A DNA stretch of 64,000 nt from Rhynchopus sp. YZ270_cl-10 (taxonomy: Eukaryota; Euglenozoa; Diplonemea; Diplonemida; Diplonemidae). The translations under genes were made by a program, and so were the position numbers. Below the pieces are notes generated by a model, which searched no databases, was not told the origin of the DNA, and worked only from the letters and a program-made list of their open reading frames with translations. Location: positions 1,391,501-1,455,500 of the forward strand of contig OZ037846.1 of assembly GCA_964035575.1 (NCBI GenBank), given 5' to 3'. Below, piece after piece: positions 10,964 through 22,085 of this stretch (within the stretch, counting starts at the first letter, position 1; each line of letters starts with the position of its first letter).

Positions 10964-11734
10964 CAAATGGGAACACCCGAACAACCGTTTTTTTTGCAAA
11001 TGAAAAAGACAAAACCCACTCTGATAACGATAGTGGTGTAACTGATGTGATGTGCGCAAATGCATCTTAACAATTTTTTTCTTCCTTTTCCCTGAGATGT
11101 GTATGCACAGTTGGGCATATTACGCCTTCCACCTTATCTTGCATTTCAGATGTAAACCACGAAATGGATTGTAGGTCTGCAATAGTCGGGGTGTCCACCC
11201 CCCCCCCGTAGGGAGCGCGGCGAGGCCCTTTTTTCTGTAACACTCAACAAAATCATGAAAAAATGTAAAAAAAATATCCGAAAACACAAAACCACCCCAG
11301 AATACACATTTGTGGGACTATTTCTTACTTTTTGATGCCTTTTGGCACTTTCCCCCCCGATTTTTTGACACTTTTTGACACGTTTTCACCCAATTTCCCC
11401 CTTCTCTGAGGGTATTTGATAACAGGGCGATTTATAAAGAAATTCAAAAATTTTTATATTACTCTGATAAAGTATACGTGGAAAATTTGGTAGTACACGA
11501 AAAATAAGGAAACACTTTATTTTACGCCCAGGCCAGCCGTAAAATAATGTAATACCCGTAAAACCTGTACAAAAATCCTGAGCGTAAAATAATATTACTT
11601 TATTTTACGCCCACGACCATTTTGGCTTTTTCGCCTGTAAAAATTTTTTTTTTCCCCGCAAAGACATTTTTCAGCCCCAAAAAAAAAATTTTTTTTTGGG
11701 CTCAGATGGGTCCAAATAGTGTGTCCGGCCTCGG

Positions 11735-12001
11735 TTGGAGAAAGTCGATCGTGGGCATTCAGACCCTGACAGGCTGTACTCAATTCCAAAATACCAAGCT
11801 GATCACCTCAAACTGCCCAACGCAGCTACATACACGGGGCACTGCTATCGCCGTAGTGCTGCGCAATACCTCGTTGACAGCGGACTCTCAACAGAGGGGA
11901 TGAAACGGAACTTCGGCTGGAAAAGTGAATCCATGGTGAACCGCTGCGGAATACGGCGCGTTCGACCCGTGCCCAACGCGAAGTCTCCTCTCTTTTTGTG
12001 A
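11735..12001 (+). pseudogene. Tyrosine recombinase C-terminal remnant (Crypton-like)
   Basis: The frame reads TYTGHCYRRSAAQYLVDSG, then MKRNFGWKSESMVNRC. This matches the C-terminal catalytic part of tyrosine recombinases as found in Crypton-type transposons (TGHcfRrtaA...GWkS). Only about 90 residues exist and no full recombinase surrounds them, so this is a fossil. A DIRS-type origin cannot be excluded. Confidence 0.6.
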
Positions 12002-12338
12002 GGCAACCAGGTCTTTCTGCGGCTCCAAGTCCTCTCGAGGTGCCTACCCAAGTCTCTCCAAGCTCTGCTGTGGTGCCAACTCAAGTCCACAAGGTGGAAA
12101 TCTCGATCACCGTGAAGAACAGCTAATGACGAGGCACAGAAGACAAAACCATCAATAAATGCAAAAAAGTAAACAGCAACATCATCACAAAAATAAAGTA
12201 TACCCACCCTCTCCCATTTTGTGTACAAGCCAGTCGCACGAACCCCACCAACAGGAACAACGACACACTGGACACATATTCGGGGTACAATGATTATTTT
12301 CCACTTATACTTTCTCAATGTAAAATAAAACTCTGTAT

Positions 12339-12478
12339 AAAATAAAAATCAGGCCAGATTTTCCTTGTGAAGGTGTTTTTTCACTCGTTTCTAATACTGC
12401 ACTCGCTGCGCTCGTGCAGTATAATCACTCGTGAAAAAACACCTCCACGCGTAAAATCAGGCTATCTGATTTTTATTT
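12339..12478. repeat. Large snap-back palindrome
   Basis: Two arms of about 64 nt (starting AAATAAAAATCAGG and ending in its reverse complement) flank a short loop TCGCTGCGCT. The arms share GGTGTTTTTTCAC / GTGAAAAAACACC. DNA cruciform or transcript hairpin would be very stable. The layout resembles the hairpin at 17418-17568, whose loop GAGCGTAGCGAG is close to the reverse complement of this one. Confidence 0.8.
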
Positions 12479-13806
12479 AATAAATAGCTAAAAATAGTCC
12501 AAAACAAGAGGAAAAGTGGTTTTTTTCCAGTCAGATGTGTGCACAGAGTGATTTCCGTGGGGTTTTGGGGCCAAAAGTCCAGTTTTTTCAATGTCTTCGC
12601 CGAAAATATTGATTTTTTTTTATACACAAAAACCACATTTTAGCCGGGAGGAGCAAACCATTACAAAACCATTACACACTTTCTATTTGGACCTCCGGGC
12701 ACCAAAATCGACCAGAAAATGGTTGTAAATACGATTTTTCAACCCCCATAAGGTATCTAAGATCAACCCCGGGGGTATTGGTGCCTTCTATGGACGTTTT
12801 GTGGGCGATTTTTGGGTTTTGGGGTGACGAAAAGGGCTCAAAAACGAGGTAAAAACTGCCCCCTTTTCTGTCTCATCCACTCAAATACACGCTCGGGCCC
12901 CAATCTGGACGCCCAAAAGCTTCGAAACCTACATATTTCCACTGCCGGACCTCACCGGAGGGGATGTGGGGTGGTTTTCGGCACCTTAGAAGAAAAACTG
13001 TGCTCCCGGATCCATTTTTTTGAAAGCATTACATTCCTGAAGGAAATCTTACTAAAATCTTACTATTTTCGAAGCCGTTTTTTCGAAAAAAAGTGATTTT
13101 TTTTCGAAAATAAACGCTCAGTTTTGGTTGTTTGGTGGTTCATTGGGCAGAATCGACGAATTTTAGGCCACTTTGGGACCAGGTAGACCCACCTTGGCGG
13201 GTTTTATGACTTTTTTTCAAAAAATTCTTGAAAAAACACGAGCGTTACAGAGGGTCCTTAAGGATTTCCTTAAGGGCTGTGCCCCCTAACCCCCCCCCGG
13301 TACAGCCGGTCATACCAAGGTACACTGTTTCACGAGAGGGCTTTGTATTTCAACTCTACTTTCTTTTACACACTCCCCCCAATGCCTGCCCCCCTGCTAA
13401 AACGGAGACCGCCTCCCGTTCCCCTCACGTCCCTGTGGATGTGAGGGAACAGCCTGTGGGTTTGATGGTTTGATCGCCCTTTCGGGGAGTGGTGCCACAA
13501 ATCCTATTTCCCCCCACCCAATAAAGCAATCGAGAAAGAAGAGATTAAAAAAAAGGGAAGTGTGGAATTTTGTAAAAGCGTATTGTGCTTGGTGCAGGTG
13601 GCATGCGAGGTACGCCGCCTGTGGCGCCTTGCAGTGTGGTGCATACCAAAAGCGTGCGTTGCCACGCCAGCGTTGTCCTTCTGATACAATAAGAAGCTGT
13701 GTTCAGGAGGCATCGTTGGTGCCCGCTAGGGGCTTGCATACACAAGACGGGCAGAGCCCTCGTAATCTCAAAAAGACAGCACCAATAAAACAGCGATACA
13801 CAAACC

Positions 13807-16800
13807 ATGTCGAAGCGACCCGCAGACAGCACTGAAGAGAAGACACCAAAGAGAAGAAAGCTTTCTGCAGACGAGGTCTTGGTGGAGGCTGCCAAGAAGG
13901 GGGACACGACTGCTGTGCGGGCGGGACTTGACAAGCTCAGCGCAGACACAGACAACAAAACAGTGGTCTTGGATGCTGTGCACGAGGCATGCAGAGGGAA
14001 CCACGATGAATGTCTCGCACTGCTTCTTCCGTATGTTGAGACAACGCAGATGGGGTTCGGGAACTTGCTGAGTGAGTGCGTGCACGCAGACCACGTTGCG
14101 TGCACGGAGGTCCTCTTGCAGCATTGGAAGTCAGTCTGCAGCAACGTGGCGATGGTCCCACACGGGCAGGAGGATACAGAAGGGCGTGCCTGTCCAGCCA
14201 TGTGGGCAGACCCTGCAGTGTGTCAGGTGCTCATTGATGCAGGGGCAGACATTGAAACAAAGGACGACATGGGACGCCCTCCTCTGCACTGGGCTTGCCG
14301 TTCAGGAGCACTTGCGGTTGTGAAGCTGTTGGTGAAAGCAGGTGCGGGGGTGCGTGGCACATGCAACTTCGGAAACACATGTCTCATTTTTGCGTCATAC
14401 CATGGGCACACCGAGACTGTGCGCTATCTTGTGGGCTTGAAGGATGTGGACGTGAATCTCATATCTGACGGCTGCTCTGCGTTAGTCTCTGCAGTATGTC
14501 AAAATCATGCAGATGTGGTGAAGGTGCTTATTGATGCAGGGGCAGATATTGAGGAAAAGGATGACATAGGATATTCGCCACTCCTCGTGGCAAGTGATGC
14601 TGCGAATGTCGAGATTGTGAAGCTGTTGGTGAAAGCAGGTGCGAGAGTGTGTGTCACAGACAACCAGGGCTATACGTGTCTTGTCCTTGCGGCCTATTGT
14701 GGACACACCGAGACTGTGCGCTATCTTGTGGGCTTGAAGGATGTGGACTTGAATCACAAGGATAATAACGGCTGCACTGCGTTGCACCGCGCAACTGATA
14801 CAAAGCATGCAGATGTGGTGAAGGTGCTCATTGATGCAGGGGCTGATATTGAAATAAAGGATGACATGGGACATTCGCCTCTTCACGTGGCTTGCCTTTT
14901 AGGAGCACTTGCAGTTGTGAAGCTGTTGGTGAAAGCAGGTGCGGGAGTGCGTGTCACAGACAACGAAGGAACCACGTGTCTTGTCCCTGCGGCCTATTCT
15001 GGACACACCGAGACTGTGTGCTATCTTGTGGGCTTGCCAGAGGTGGACCTGAGTCACAAGGATAACATCGGCTTCACTGCGTTGCACTGCGCAACTGATA
15101 CAAAGCATACAGATGTGGTGGAGGTGCTCATTGATGCAGGGGCTGATATCGACATGCAGGATGACCTGGGACGTTCGCCTCTTCACGTGGCTTGCCTTTT
15201 AGGAGCACTCGACGTTGTGAAGCTGTTGGTGAAAGCAGGTGCGGGGGTGCGTGTCACAGACAACAAAGGATCCACGTGTCTTTACCTTGCGGCCTATTCT
15301 GGACACACCGAGACTGTGCGCTATCTTGTGGGCTTGCCAGAGGTGGACCTGAGTCACAAGGATAATAACCGCTGCACTGCGTTGCACCGCGCAGCTGATG
15401 CAAAGCATGCAGATGTGGTGGAGATGCTCATTGATGCAGGGGCAGATATTGAAATAAAGGATGCCATGGGACATTCGCCTCTTCACGCGGTTTGCGATTT
15501 AGGAGCACTCGACGTTGTGAAGCTGTTGGTGAAATCAGGTGCGGGGGTGCGTGGCACAGACATCGACGGATACACATGTCTTATGTGTGCATCATCTCAG
15601 GGACACACCGAGACTGTGCGCTATCTTGTGGGCATGAAGGAGGTGGACGTGAATCACAGATCTGAGGAGGGCCGGTCTGCGATTTTCTGTGCAGTACGTC
15701 AAAAGCATACAGATGTGGTGAAGGTGGTCATTGATGCAGGGGCTGATATTGAAACAAAGGATGACATGGGACGTTCGCCTCTTCACGTGGCTTGCCTTTT
15801 GGGAGCACTTGACGTTGTGAAGCTGTTGGTGAAAGCAGGTGCGGGGGTGCGTGTCACAGACAACGAAGGATACACATGTCTTATGTGTGCATCATCTCAG
15901 GGACACACCGAGACTGTGCGCTATCTTGTGGGCATGAAGGAGGTGGACGTGAATCACAGGTCTGAGGAGGGCTGGTCTGCGATTTTCTGTGCAGTACGTC
16001 AAAAGCATGCAGATGTGGTGAAGGTGCTCATTGATGCAGGGGCTGATATTGAAACAAAGGATGACCTGGGACGTTCGCCTCTTCACACGGCTTGCCTTTT
16101 AGGAGCACTTGACGTTGTGAAGCTGTTGGTGAAAGCAGGTGCGAGAGTGTGTGCCACAGACAACGAAGGAAACACATGTCTTGTCCTTGCGGCCTATTTT
16201 GGACACACCGAGACTGTGCGCTATCTTGTGGGCTTGCCACAGGTGGACCTGAGTCACAATGGTAATAACGGCTGCACTGCGTTGCACTGCACAGCTGATG
16301 CAAAGCATGCAGATGTGGTGGAGATGCTTATTGATGCAGGGGCTGATATTGAAACAAAGGATGACCTGGGACGTTCGCCTCTTCACACGGCTTGCCTTTT
16401 AGGAGCACTTGACGTTGTGAAGCTGTTGGTGAAATCAGGTGCAAGAGTGTGTGTCACAGACAACGACGGATACACGTGTCTTATGTGTGCATCAGAGCAT
16501 GGACACACCGAGACTGTGCGCTATCTTGTGGGCATGAAGGAGGTGGACGTGAATCACAGATCTGAGGAGGGCTGGTCTGCGATTTTCTGTGCAGTACGTC
16601 AAAAGCATGCAGATGTGGTGAAGGTGGTCATTGATGCAGGGGCTGATATTGAAACAAAGGATGACCTGGGACGTTCGCCTCTTCACACGGCTTGCCTTTT
16701 AGGAGCACTCGACGTTGTGAAGCTGTTGGTGAAAGCAGGTGCGAGAGTGTGTGCCACAGACAACGAAGGATACACGTGTCTTGTTCTTGCGGCCTATTCT

Positions 16801-16962
16801 GGACACACCGAGACTGTGCGCTATCTTGTGGGCTTGCCAGAGGTGGACGTGAACCACAGAAATTTGTTGGGCCACACTGCATTGGACTTTGCGAGGGTGG
16901 AACAACATGCAGATGTGGTGCAGGTTCTCCTCGAGCACGGTGGGGAAGTCTTTGCGCAATAA
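13807..16962 (+). CDS. Ankyrin-repeat protein with exact 300-bp higher-order repeat
   Basis: Starts at ATG 13807 and codes for 1051 residues. After a Lys/Arg-rich start (TEEKTPKRRKLSADE, a possible nuclear signal) comes a variable ankyrin-like part to about residue 225, then tandem ankyrin repeats to the C-terminus (HADVVKVLIDAGADIE, SPLHVACLLGALDVVKLL, GHTETVRYLVGL). Three ankyrin units make a 100-residue block repeated about eight times with an exact 300-bp period: GCAGATGTGGTG ends at 14520, 14820 and so on to 16920 with no indel. Such arrays bind other proteins; no enzyme domain is seen and the partner is unknown. The near-identical blocks point to recent expansion or gene conversion. Confidence 0.93.
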   Translation: MSKRPADSTEEKTPKRRKLSADEVLVEAAKKGDTTAVRAGLDKLSADTDNKTVVLDAVHEACRGNHDECLALLLPYVETTQMGFGNLLSECVHADHVACTEVLLQHWKSVCSNVAMVPHGQEDTEGRACPAMWADPAVCQVLIDAGADIETKDDMGRPPLHWACRSGALAVVKLLVKAGAGVRGTCNFGNTCLIFASYHGHTETVRYLVGLKDVDVNLISDGCSALVSAVCQNHADVVKVLIDAGADIEEKDDIGYSPLLVASDAANVEIVKLLVKAGARVCVTDNQGYTCLVLAAYCGHTETVRYLVGLKDVDLNHKDNNGCTALHRATDTKHADVVKVLIDAGADIEIKDDMGHSPLHVACLLGALAVVKLLVKAGAGVRVTDNEGTTCLVPAAYSGHTETVCYLVGLPEVDLSHKDNIGFTALHCATDTKHTDVVEVLIDAGADIDMQDDLGRSPLHVACLLGALDVVKLLVKAGAGVRVTDNKGSTCLYLAAYSGHTETVRYLVGLPEVDLSHKDNNRCTALHRAADAKHADVVEMLIDAGADIEIKDAMGHSPLHAVCDLGALDVVKLLVKSGAGVRGTDIDGYTCLMCASSQGHTETVRYLVGMKEVDVNHRSEEGRSAIFCAVRQKHTDVVKVVIDAGADIETKDDMGRSPLHVACLLGALDVVKLLVKAGAGVRVTDNEGYTCLMCASSQGHTETVRYLVGMKEVDVNHRSEEGWSAIFCAVRQKHADVVKVLIDAGADIETKDDLGRSPLHTACLLGALDVVKLLVKAGARVCATDNEGNTCLVLAAYFGHTETVRYLVGLPQVDLSHNGNNGCTALHCTADAKHADVVEMLIDAGADIETKDDLGRSPLHTACLLGALDVVKLLVKSGARVCVTDNDGYTCLMCASEHGHTETVRYLVGMKEVDVNHRSEEGWSAIFCAVRQKHADVVKVVIDAGADIETKDDLGRSPLHTACLLGALDVVKLLVKAGARVCATDNEGYTCLVLAAYSGHTETVRYLVGLPEVDVNHRNLLGHTALDFARVEQHADVVQVLLEHGGEVFAQ

Positions 16963-17015
16963 GGTATATTGTGCCTGTCCGCTATCGCACCAGAAGTCCG
17001 AAACCGGGTAGAACT

Positions 17016-17409
17016 AAGTAAGAGAAAACCGAATGGAGTGGGAAACGTAGTGAGAGCGCAGCGGAAACGATAGTGGGAACACGAGCTTTTTTTCATAATG
17101 TTTTATTCAAGGTGACTAAGCACGAGAGGCTGAGGATCATCTTATAGACCTTTCTGTATGCTTCCCCGCACAATATTACGCGCAGAGAAACACTTATTTT
17201 TTCACACAGCGCGACCGTTGTTTGTTTTTCTCAACAGCACCTTTTTTCAATTCCCCCCCCCGGTATCACATATGGTACTGTCTTTCCATGGATACACATG
17301 AAAAGGAGTTCCGTGCTATTCACGATATGCTATTGAGCGTATTTAACAACAACCAAAACCAAAAAAAAAGTACAACGAAGAAAATAAGAAATGCAGGAAA
17401 AATAGACAA
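17016..17409 (+). repeat. Dispersed repeat R0, copy 2 (interrupted)
   Basis: Matches 8241-8605. It has an extra block GGTGACTAAGCACGAGAGG...CATCTTATAGACC (17111-17150). Its continuation resumes after 18402 (GAGAAAAACAAA, then AGATTTTGAC), so about 1 kb of foreign sequence is inserted at 17410-18402. Confidence 0.8.
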
Positions 17410-17417
17410 ATAACTAT

Positions 17418-17568
17418 TTATTCACGTGAAATAAGATTCCCATTATTTCACGCTCCCGGACTGGAGTCACAAGTGGGTTAATTTTCACGAGCGTAGCGAG
17501 TGAAAATTATGAAACGCGTGTCTCCAGGCCAGGGAGCGTGAAATATGAATCTTATTTAACATGAATAC
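17418..17568. repeat. Snap-back palindrome inside R0 copy 2
   Basis: Left arm TATTCACGTGAAATAAGATT...TTTCACGCTCCC, right arm GGGAGCGTGAAATATGAATC...CATGAATA, with a smaller inner stem around GAGCGTAGCGAG. Sits directly left of the TIR element at 17573. Confidence 0.75.
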
Positions 17569-17572
17569 AATA

Positions 17573-18402
17573 TTTTATTCAGCGTTTGCGGAGGTCAAAG
17601 TACAATTTCTACAGGGGGCAGTCAAATAGGGTAGGTGTTATGAAAAAATATACGTGTTTTGTCTACGGTGGTGTTTGTGACGGCCCAAAAAGCAAGTTGG
17701 AAAAGTCCTGAGGCAGAATCGTGGTTTTTATGCACATAGTATCCCACTTTGGTTAACTTTTTTGGTGACAAATGGAGTGTGCGTGCTGGGCAGCTTCACT
17801 CACACACGCAGCTCACGACCCTGTTTTAAAACTGGCTGGCACCTGTGAACAAACACATCAATACACTCACAAATCATTCCGGTCAAACATATGCATTTGC
17901 ACGTCGTTTGTGCACTCTGTGCACGCAGGGTAACCGATGTAGCCCGCAGCACACTCGCCACAGCTTGCGCCAGTGAATCCGGTCGCATATGTGCCCACAC
18001 AGGTCGACTTATCCGCGTTGTGTGTCACAGACGTGCTGTATTCACTGTATTGACACAAAAAAATTCATTTTTGGACTTTTTCAAGCCAAAAATGGCCTGA
18101 AATAGTGGTGTATTCTGAGCGGAAACAGTGCGTGAAATAAAAGGATTTTATTTCACTTTATTTTCACGCAAAAAAAAGCTTTATATTACTGTGAATAAAG
18201 TGCGTTTTCGCGGCTATTCCAACGTATTTCTCTGCGTGAAATAAGGCTCGAGTGAAAATAAAAAACGAATAAAGGCATCTTATTTTCACGCTACGGCTAT
18301 TTTACGACCAAAACTTTATTTCACGTGAGTTGAATAATGCCATTCTTATTTCACTGCCCCCTGTAGAAATTGTACGTGACCTCCGCAAAAAGACGAATAA
18401 AA
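17573..18402. mobile_element. Non-autonomous TIR DNA element
   Basis: Terminal inverted repeats of about 48 bp: left TTTTATTCAGCGTTTGCGGA...TACAGGGGGCAGT, right ACTGCCCCCTGTAGAAATTG...CCGCAAAAAGACGAATAAAA. About 830 bp, no transposase. The interior right half is full of TTTATTTCAC / GTGAAATAA words. The insertion is confirmed by the intact R0 copy at 8241-8605, which lacks it. Superfamily unclear; a CAGGG core in the TIR recalls hAT, but no clean 8-bp duplication is visible. Confidence 0.75.
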
Positions 18403-18786
18403 GAGAAAAACAAAATTTAATAGATTTTGACAAAAAAGGACAATAAAGTTTAGAAGGAGAGCAGAATCTCTGACACAGATGGACCAGAATACTCATGGAC
18501 ATTTTGGGGTTATTTTTTTTTTTATGGACCAATTTTTCTGGTCCATATTTTTTCAAAACACGGTAATCTCATCCCCTCCATTTTTTTTCTTCTCTTCCAC
18601 GCTTTTCTTCTAATTATCAACGCATTCCAGGTAACTTAACACCTTAAACTTCTTACACAGCATTTTCCCCCTCTTTTTTAGTGTTTTTTTTTTTTTTTTT
18701 GTTTTTTTTTGATAAATTGTTGGAGTAGTGTAGTCGGTTGATATATCTCCACTTTTTTTTTTTTGTTTATCTTTTCATCTTTTCAA

Positions 18787-19374
18787 ATGAGGTCTCTTAT
18801 TCAACACGAAATTCGCGACGTACGACAGCAGCACCGTCCGCAGTCGTGCTCCCCTATACCCGCTGTCCTCAGCGACCGCGAGGTTCGGGAGAAGCTACTT
18901 CCTGTAGAGCTGTTCTCACGCAAGCCGCCACGGGGCATCACCACCACCACCACCAGCACCCGACCCCTCAGCGCGGCCCCCGACCTCGCAACCCTCGCCC
19001 TCCTGAGCACACCACCCACACGAAGCACGCTCCTCCGCAGAGGGCGTGCTGACGTCCTCCTCGGCCCATCTCCCTTCAACCCCACCCGAGCGCGCTACCT
19101 CCACAACAAGACGCGGGCGTCCACCTTCAAGGCAACATCGCTCCTCGACGATACGGAGATCCCGCTTTTCTCCTCCTTCGCCATCCCGACAAGGTCTGCC
19201 CCAAAGGCCCTGCGGAACGTCCCCAGGGCAAAGAGTGCGCTACGTGGTGGAGGTCCTGCCAATATGCGTGCTGATATGCTCGACACCCCGCTAGCTTGCC
19301 AGAGAGTGCTGTATCGCCTGCCAGGGAGGGGTACCAATGAGCTCTATCCTGTGGAGGTGGAGTTAGAAGTGTGA
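18787..19374 (+). CDS. Unknown basic protein, 195 residues
   Basis: Starts at ATG 18787, about 50 nt after a long poly-T/pyrimidine tract, and runs 195 codons to TGA at 19374. G/C-rich third positions match neighbouring genes and differ from the flanks, so it is probably real. The product is rich in Arg, Ser, Thr and Pro, with a Thr run (about residues 52-59), RTLLRRGRAD-type basic patches, and a C-terminal part LYRLPGRGTNELYPVEVELE that looks folded. No signal peptide, no membrane segment, no family recognised. Confidence 0.65.
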   Translation: MRSLIQHEIRDVRQQHRPQSCSPIPAVLSDREVREKLLPVELFSRKPPRGITTTTTSTRPLSAAPDLATLALLSTPPTRSTLLRRGRADVLLGPSPFNPTRARYLHNKTRASTFKATSLLDDTEIPLFSSFAIPTRSAPKALRNVPRAKSALRGGGPANMRADMLDTPLACQRVLYRLPGRGTNELYPVEVELEV

Positions 19375-20524
19375 AAGGGGGAAGGGGAGGGGTTGTGGGG
19401 TTGGTAGGGGGGGGGGTTTTTTTTTGTGTGAGTGTGGTGGGAAAATGATTCGTTGTTCCCTTTATTGTGTACCATCATTTATGTGCTTCAGGCAAAGGGT
19501 TCCCCTTTGGCATCCATTTCTGGATGTTTTGGGGGTAAAAAATAAGTAGTTGCGATCGAAAAAACGGGGTGTGCTGCAGAGGAATATACATCTTCCAACT
19601 TCGTTTGGGTACATTTAGTGCACCCTATTATACCTTCTATTCAGTAGAATAGTTAGTATATGAACCAATATTTCAATCAGGCTTCGCGCTAACTTTTGGA
19701 AAAAAATCTGAAAAATCGTGGTTCGGGCCCAAAAAAACGCACCTCGAATAGGGTTACGTCTGGGGGTGAAAAAACAGTGTTTTGTGGCATTTCCGAGCCA
19801 ATCCCGCGCTGTGGTGGGGCATATTCGGGAAAATGGACAAAATTTTAGTGACTTAAATTTTCACAAAATATGAACCCATGCTCCTAAACAAGGGGCATTT
19901 TCAGTCTGAAAACCCAAATCCAGACGACATTGTGGTGTTTTTGACTGGCTGTTGGCAACAGGTAGCGCCGCAGGCGCACGGTACCCAACTTTTTTCTTTT
20001 TTTCTTTTTTTCTTTTCCCTTTTCTCTGCTTTCCTTTGATTGCGCGAGCCGATTGCTCTCCGCGGTGGGGTCACATTTGTGTGCAAAAACACTCTAAAGT
20101 ACCCTTACTATGAACTGTGAGATTCCTCTGGTTTTAGTAAGGAAACCCCGGTCTCAAAAAGTGGGTAAATTTCCTTTTTTTTCCCGCCCAAGAGGTCGTT
20201 TTGTTGCATTTCCGAACCAATCCCGGCTTGTGGTGGGGGATATACGGGAAAATGGACAAAATTTCAGTGACTTAAATTTTCACAAAATATGAACCCATAA
20301 CGTAAACAAGGGTCGTTTTCAGTCTGAAAACCCCAATGTACTGAAGAAGCTATGGGGTTTCTGTGACCACAGAGAAGAGTGAGAACAATAACCAGGACGG
20401 TTATGGCTTCGGAGGGGGTGCCGCCCTCACGCAGCGAGGGTGGAGACGGTTCAGCAGCGCATTGTCGTACTCAAAAGAAAATGAACACTGTACATAAGTA
20501 CATCATGTTTAAAAATAAAGTAGG

Positions 20525-22085
20525 GCAGGGAACAGGTAGCGCCGCAGGCGCACGGTACCCAACTTTTTTCTTTTTTTCTTTTCCCTTTTCTCTGCTTTCT
20601 TTTGATTGCGCGAGCCGATTGCTCTCCACGGTGGGGTCACATGTGTGTGCAAAAACACTCTAAAGTACCCTTACTATGAAATATGAGATTCTCTGGTTTT
20701 CTTAAGGAAACCCCGGTTTGCAAAAAAAAAAACGCACCACAAAAATATCCAAAAATCCCGGGCCAAGGGCCAAAAATTAGCGCAAAGCCTGATTTCAACT
20801 TCGTTTTTTTTTTTTTTTTTTTGCATGGTTGACAGGGTTTCCGCGTTCTTCCGGTGTTTTCGAAGGGGGCGGACGAGTTTTTTTTCCCCCCCAAAAAAAA
20901 TTTTTTTACTAGTGCTTAACCAGGGTTCTAGCTCAGAAGAAAAAAAAAAGAAACGGAAAAGGTGGCTCAAAAAAATTTTCTGCGCTTCGCGCGCAGGGAT
21001 TACGCAGCTCCCCCAAAAATAAAAAAAGTACGTATGGATTTTCAACACGTACAATTCTAAGCAAAAACAATTAAAAACCGCGCGCGCTTCGCGCGCGCTC
21101 TCCCTGGCAAAGTTGGTTGAGAAGGGTTGTGAAAGTTCGAAGAACTGGAGAAATCATCAGTCATGGCATCCAAATGTTCCTGGCGAAGCCACGGTACGCA
21201 ACATTTTTAAAAAATCTTGACATAAAATGGCACTTTCGTTGGTAACTATGGTCCAGTTCCGTAAACTTTACTTCCATATTTTGCTAAAACGAAAGTTTCT
21301 GGCGAAGCCACGGTACGCAACATTTCTAAAAATTGCGCTTAAAATTGCCTATTATGTCATGGGAAGGGTGTATTGCAATCTAGCGCCGCAGGCGCACGGT
21401 ACGCTACTTTTTTCTTTCGCCATGCTGCATGCTCCTTTTCCGGTAAAATAGAAAATTGTCTCCAACAAATAGAATTCTGTAGGGGGTAGGTGAGAGGTGG
21501 GGGCGGAGCCCCACTCCTCACCTACCCCACCCCAGCCCCAATCCAAAACCCAAATTACCTACGTATGGACACGTATGGATTCCACCTTTTCAAAAACAAT
21601 TCACGTATGGATTTCCATACGTTCCACACGTGGAGCGTAATCCCTGTTCGCGCGGAAAAATTGACCACGCCAAGTCGCTGTTTTTAACAGCAAAGGGGAC
21701 TGGCTGACGACACTGAGGACCTCCTTGGCCAACCGGTTTTTTGCACCGTGTAAAAAAAACCCAAAAAAAAAAAAAAAAAAATCCCAAAAAAAAAAAAAAA
21801 AACAACGGAAAAGGCAGAGCTCGCGCTAAAGTCCATCCCTCATCCCGGGATTTTTGGGGGTTTTGGTAGGAACGTTTTTTTTTTGCAGTACGGGGATTTC
21901 ATTAAGAAACCAGAAGTTCTAATATTGTTGAGTAAGACCACCACATAGTGGACTTGCATATACATGTGACCCCGCCGTGGAACGCAATTGGCTCGGAAAG
22001 TCAAAAGAAAGAGGAGAAAAAAGAAAAGGAAAAAAAAAAAAAAGTTGGTTACCGTGCGCCTGCGGCGCTGCCTGTTCCCTTCCAG
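20525..22085. repeat. Inverted pair of a dispersed module
   Basis: The left end CAGGGAACAGGTAGCGCCGC...CCCAACTTTTTTC and the right end AAGTTGGTTACCGTGCGC...GCCTGTTCCC are inverted copies; each continues about 190 bp inward (GCGAGCCGATTGC, GGTGGGGTCACAT). They may bound a composite element of 1.5 kb. No target duplication is visible, and a third copy at 19957 lies outside. Confidence 0.55.

Larger units (their letters stand above)
10633..13806. other. Repeat-rich intergenic region
   Basis: No intact gene. It holds a small hairpin element (10861-10963), a tyrosine-recombinase remnant (11735-12001), TTTATTTTACGCCC-containing repeats at 11500-11620, a large snap-back palindrome (12339-12478), and a segment at about 13309-13372 that is repeated at 56321-56370 (CCAAGGTACACTGT, then TTTGTATTTCAACTCT). 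Confidence 0.6.
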
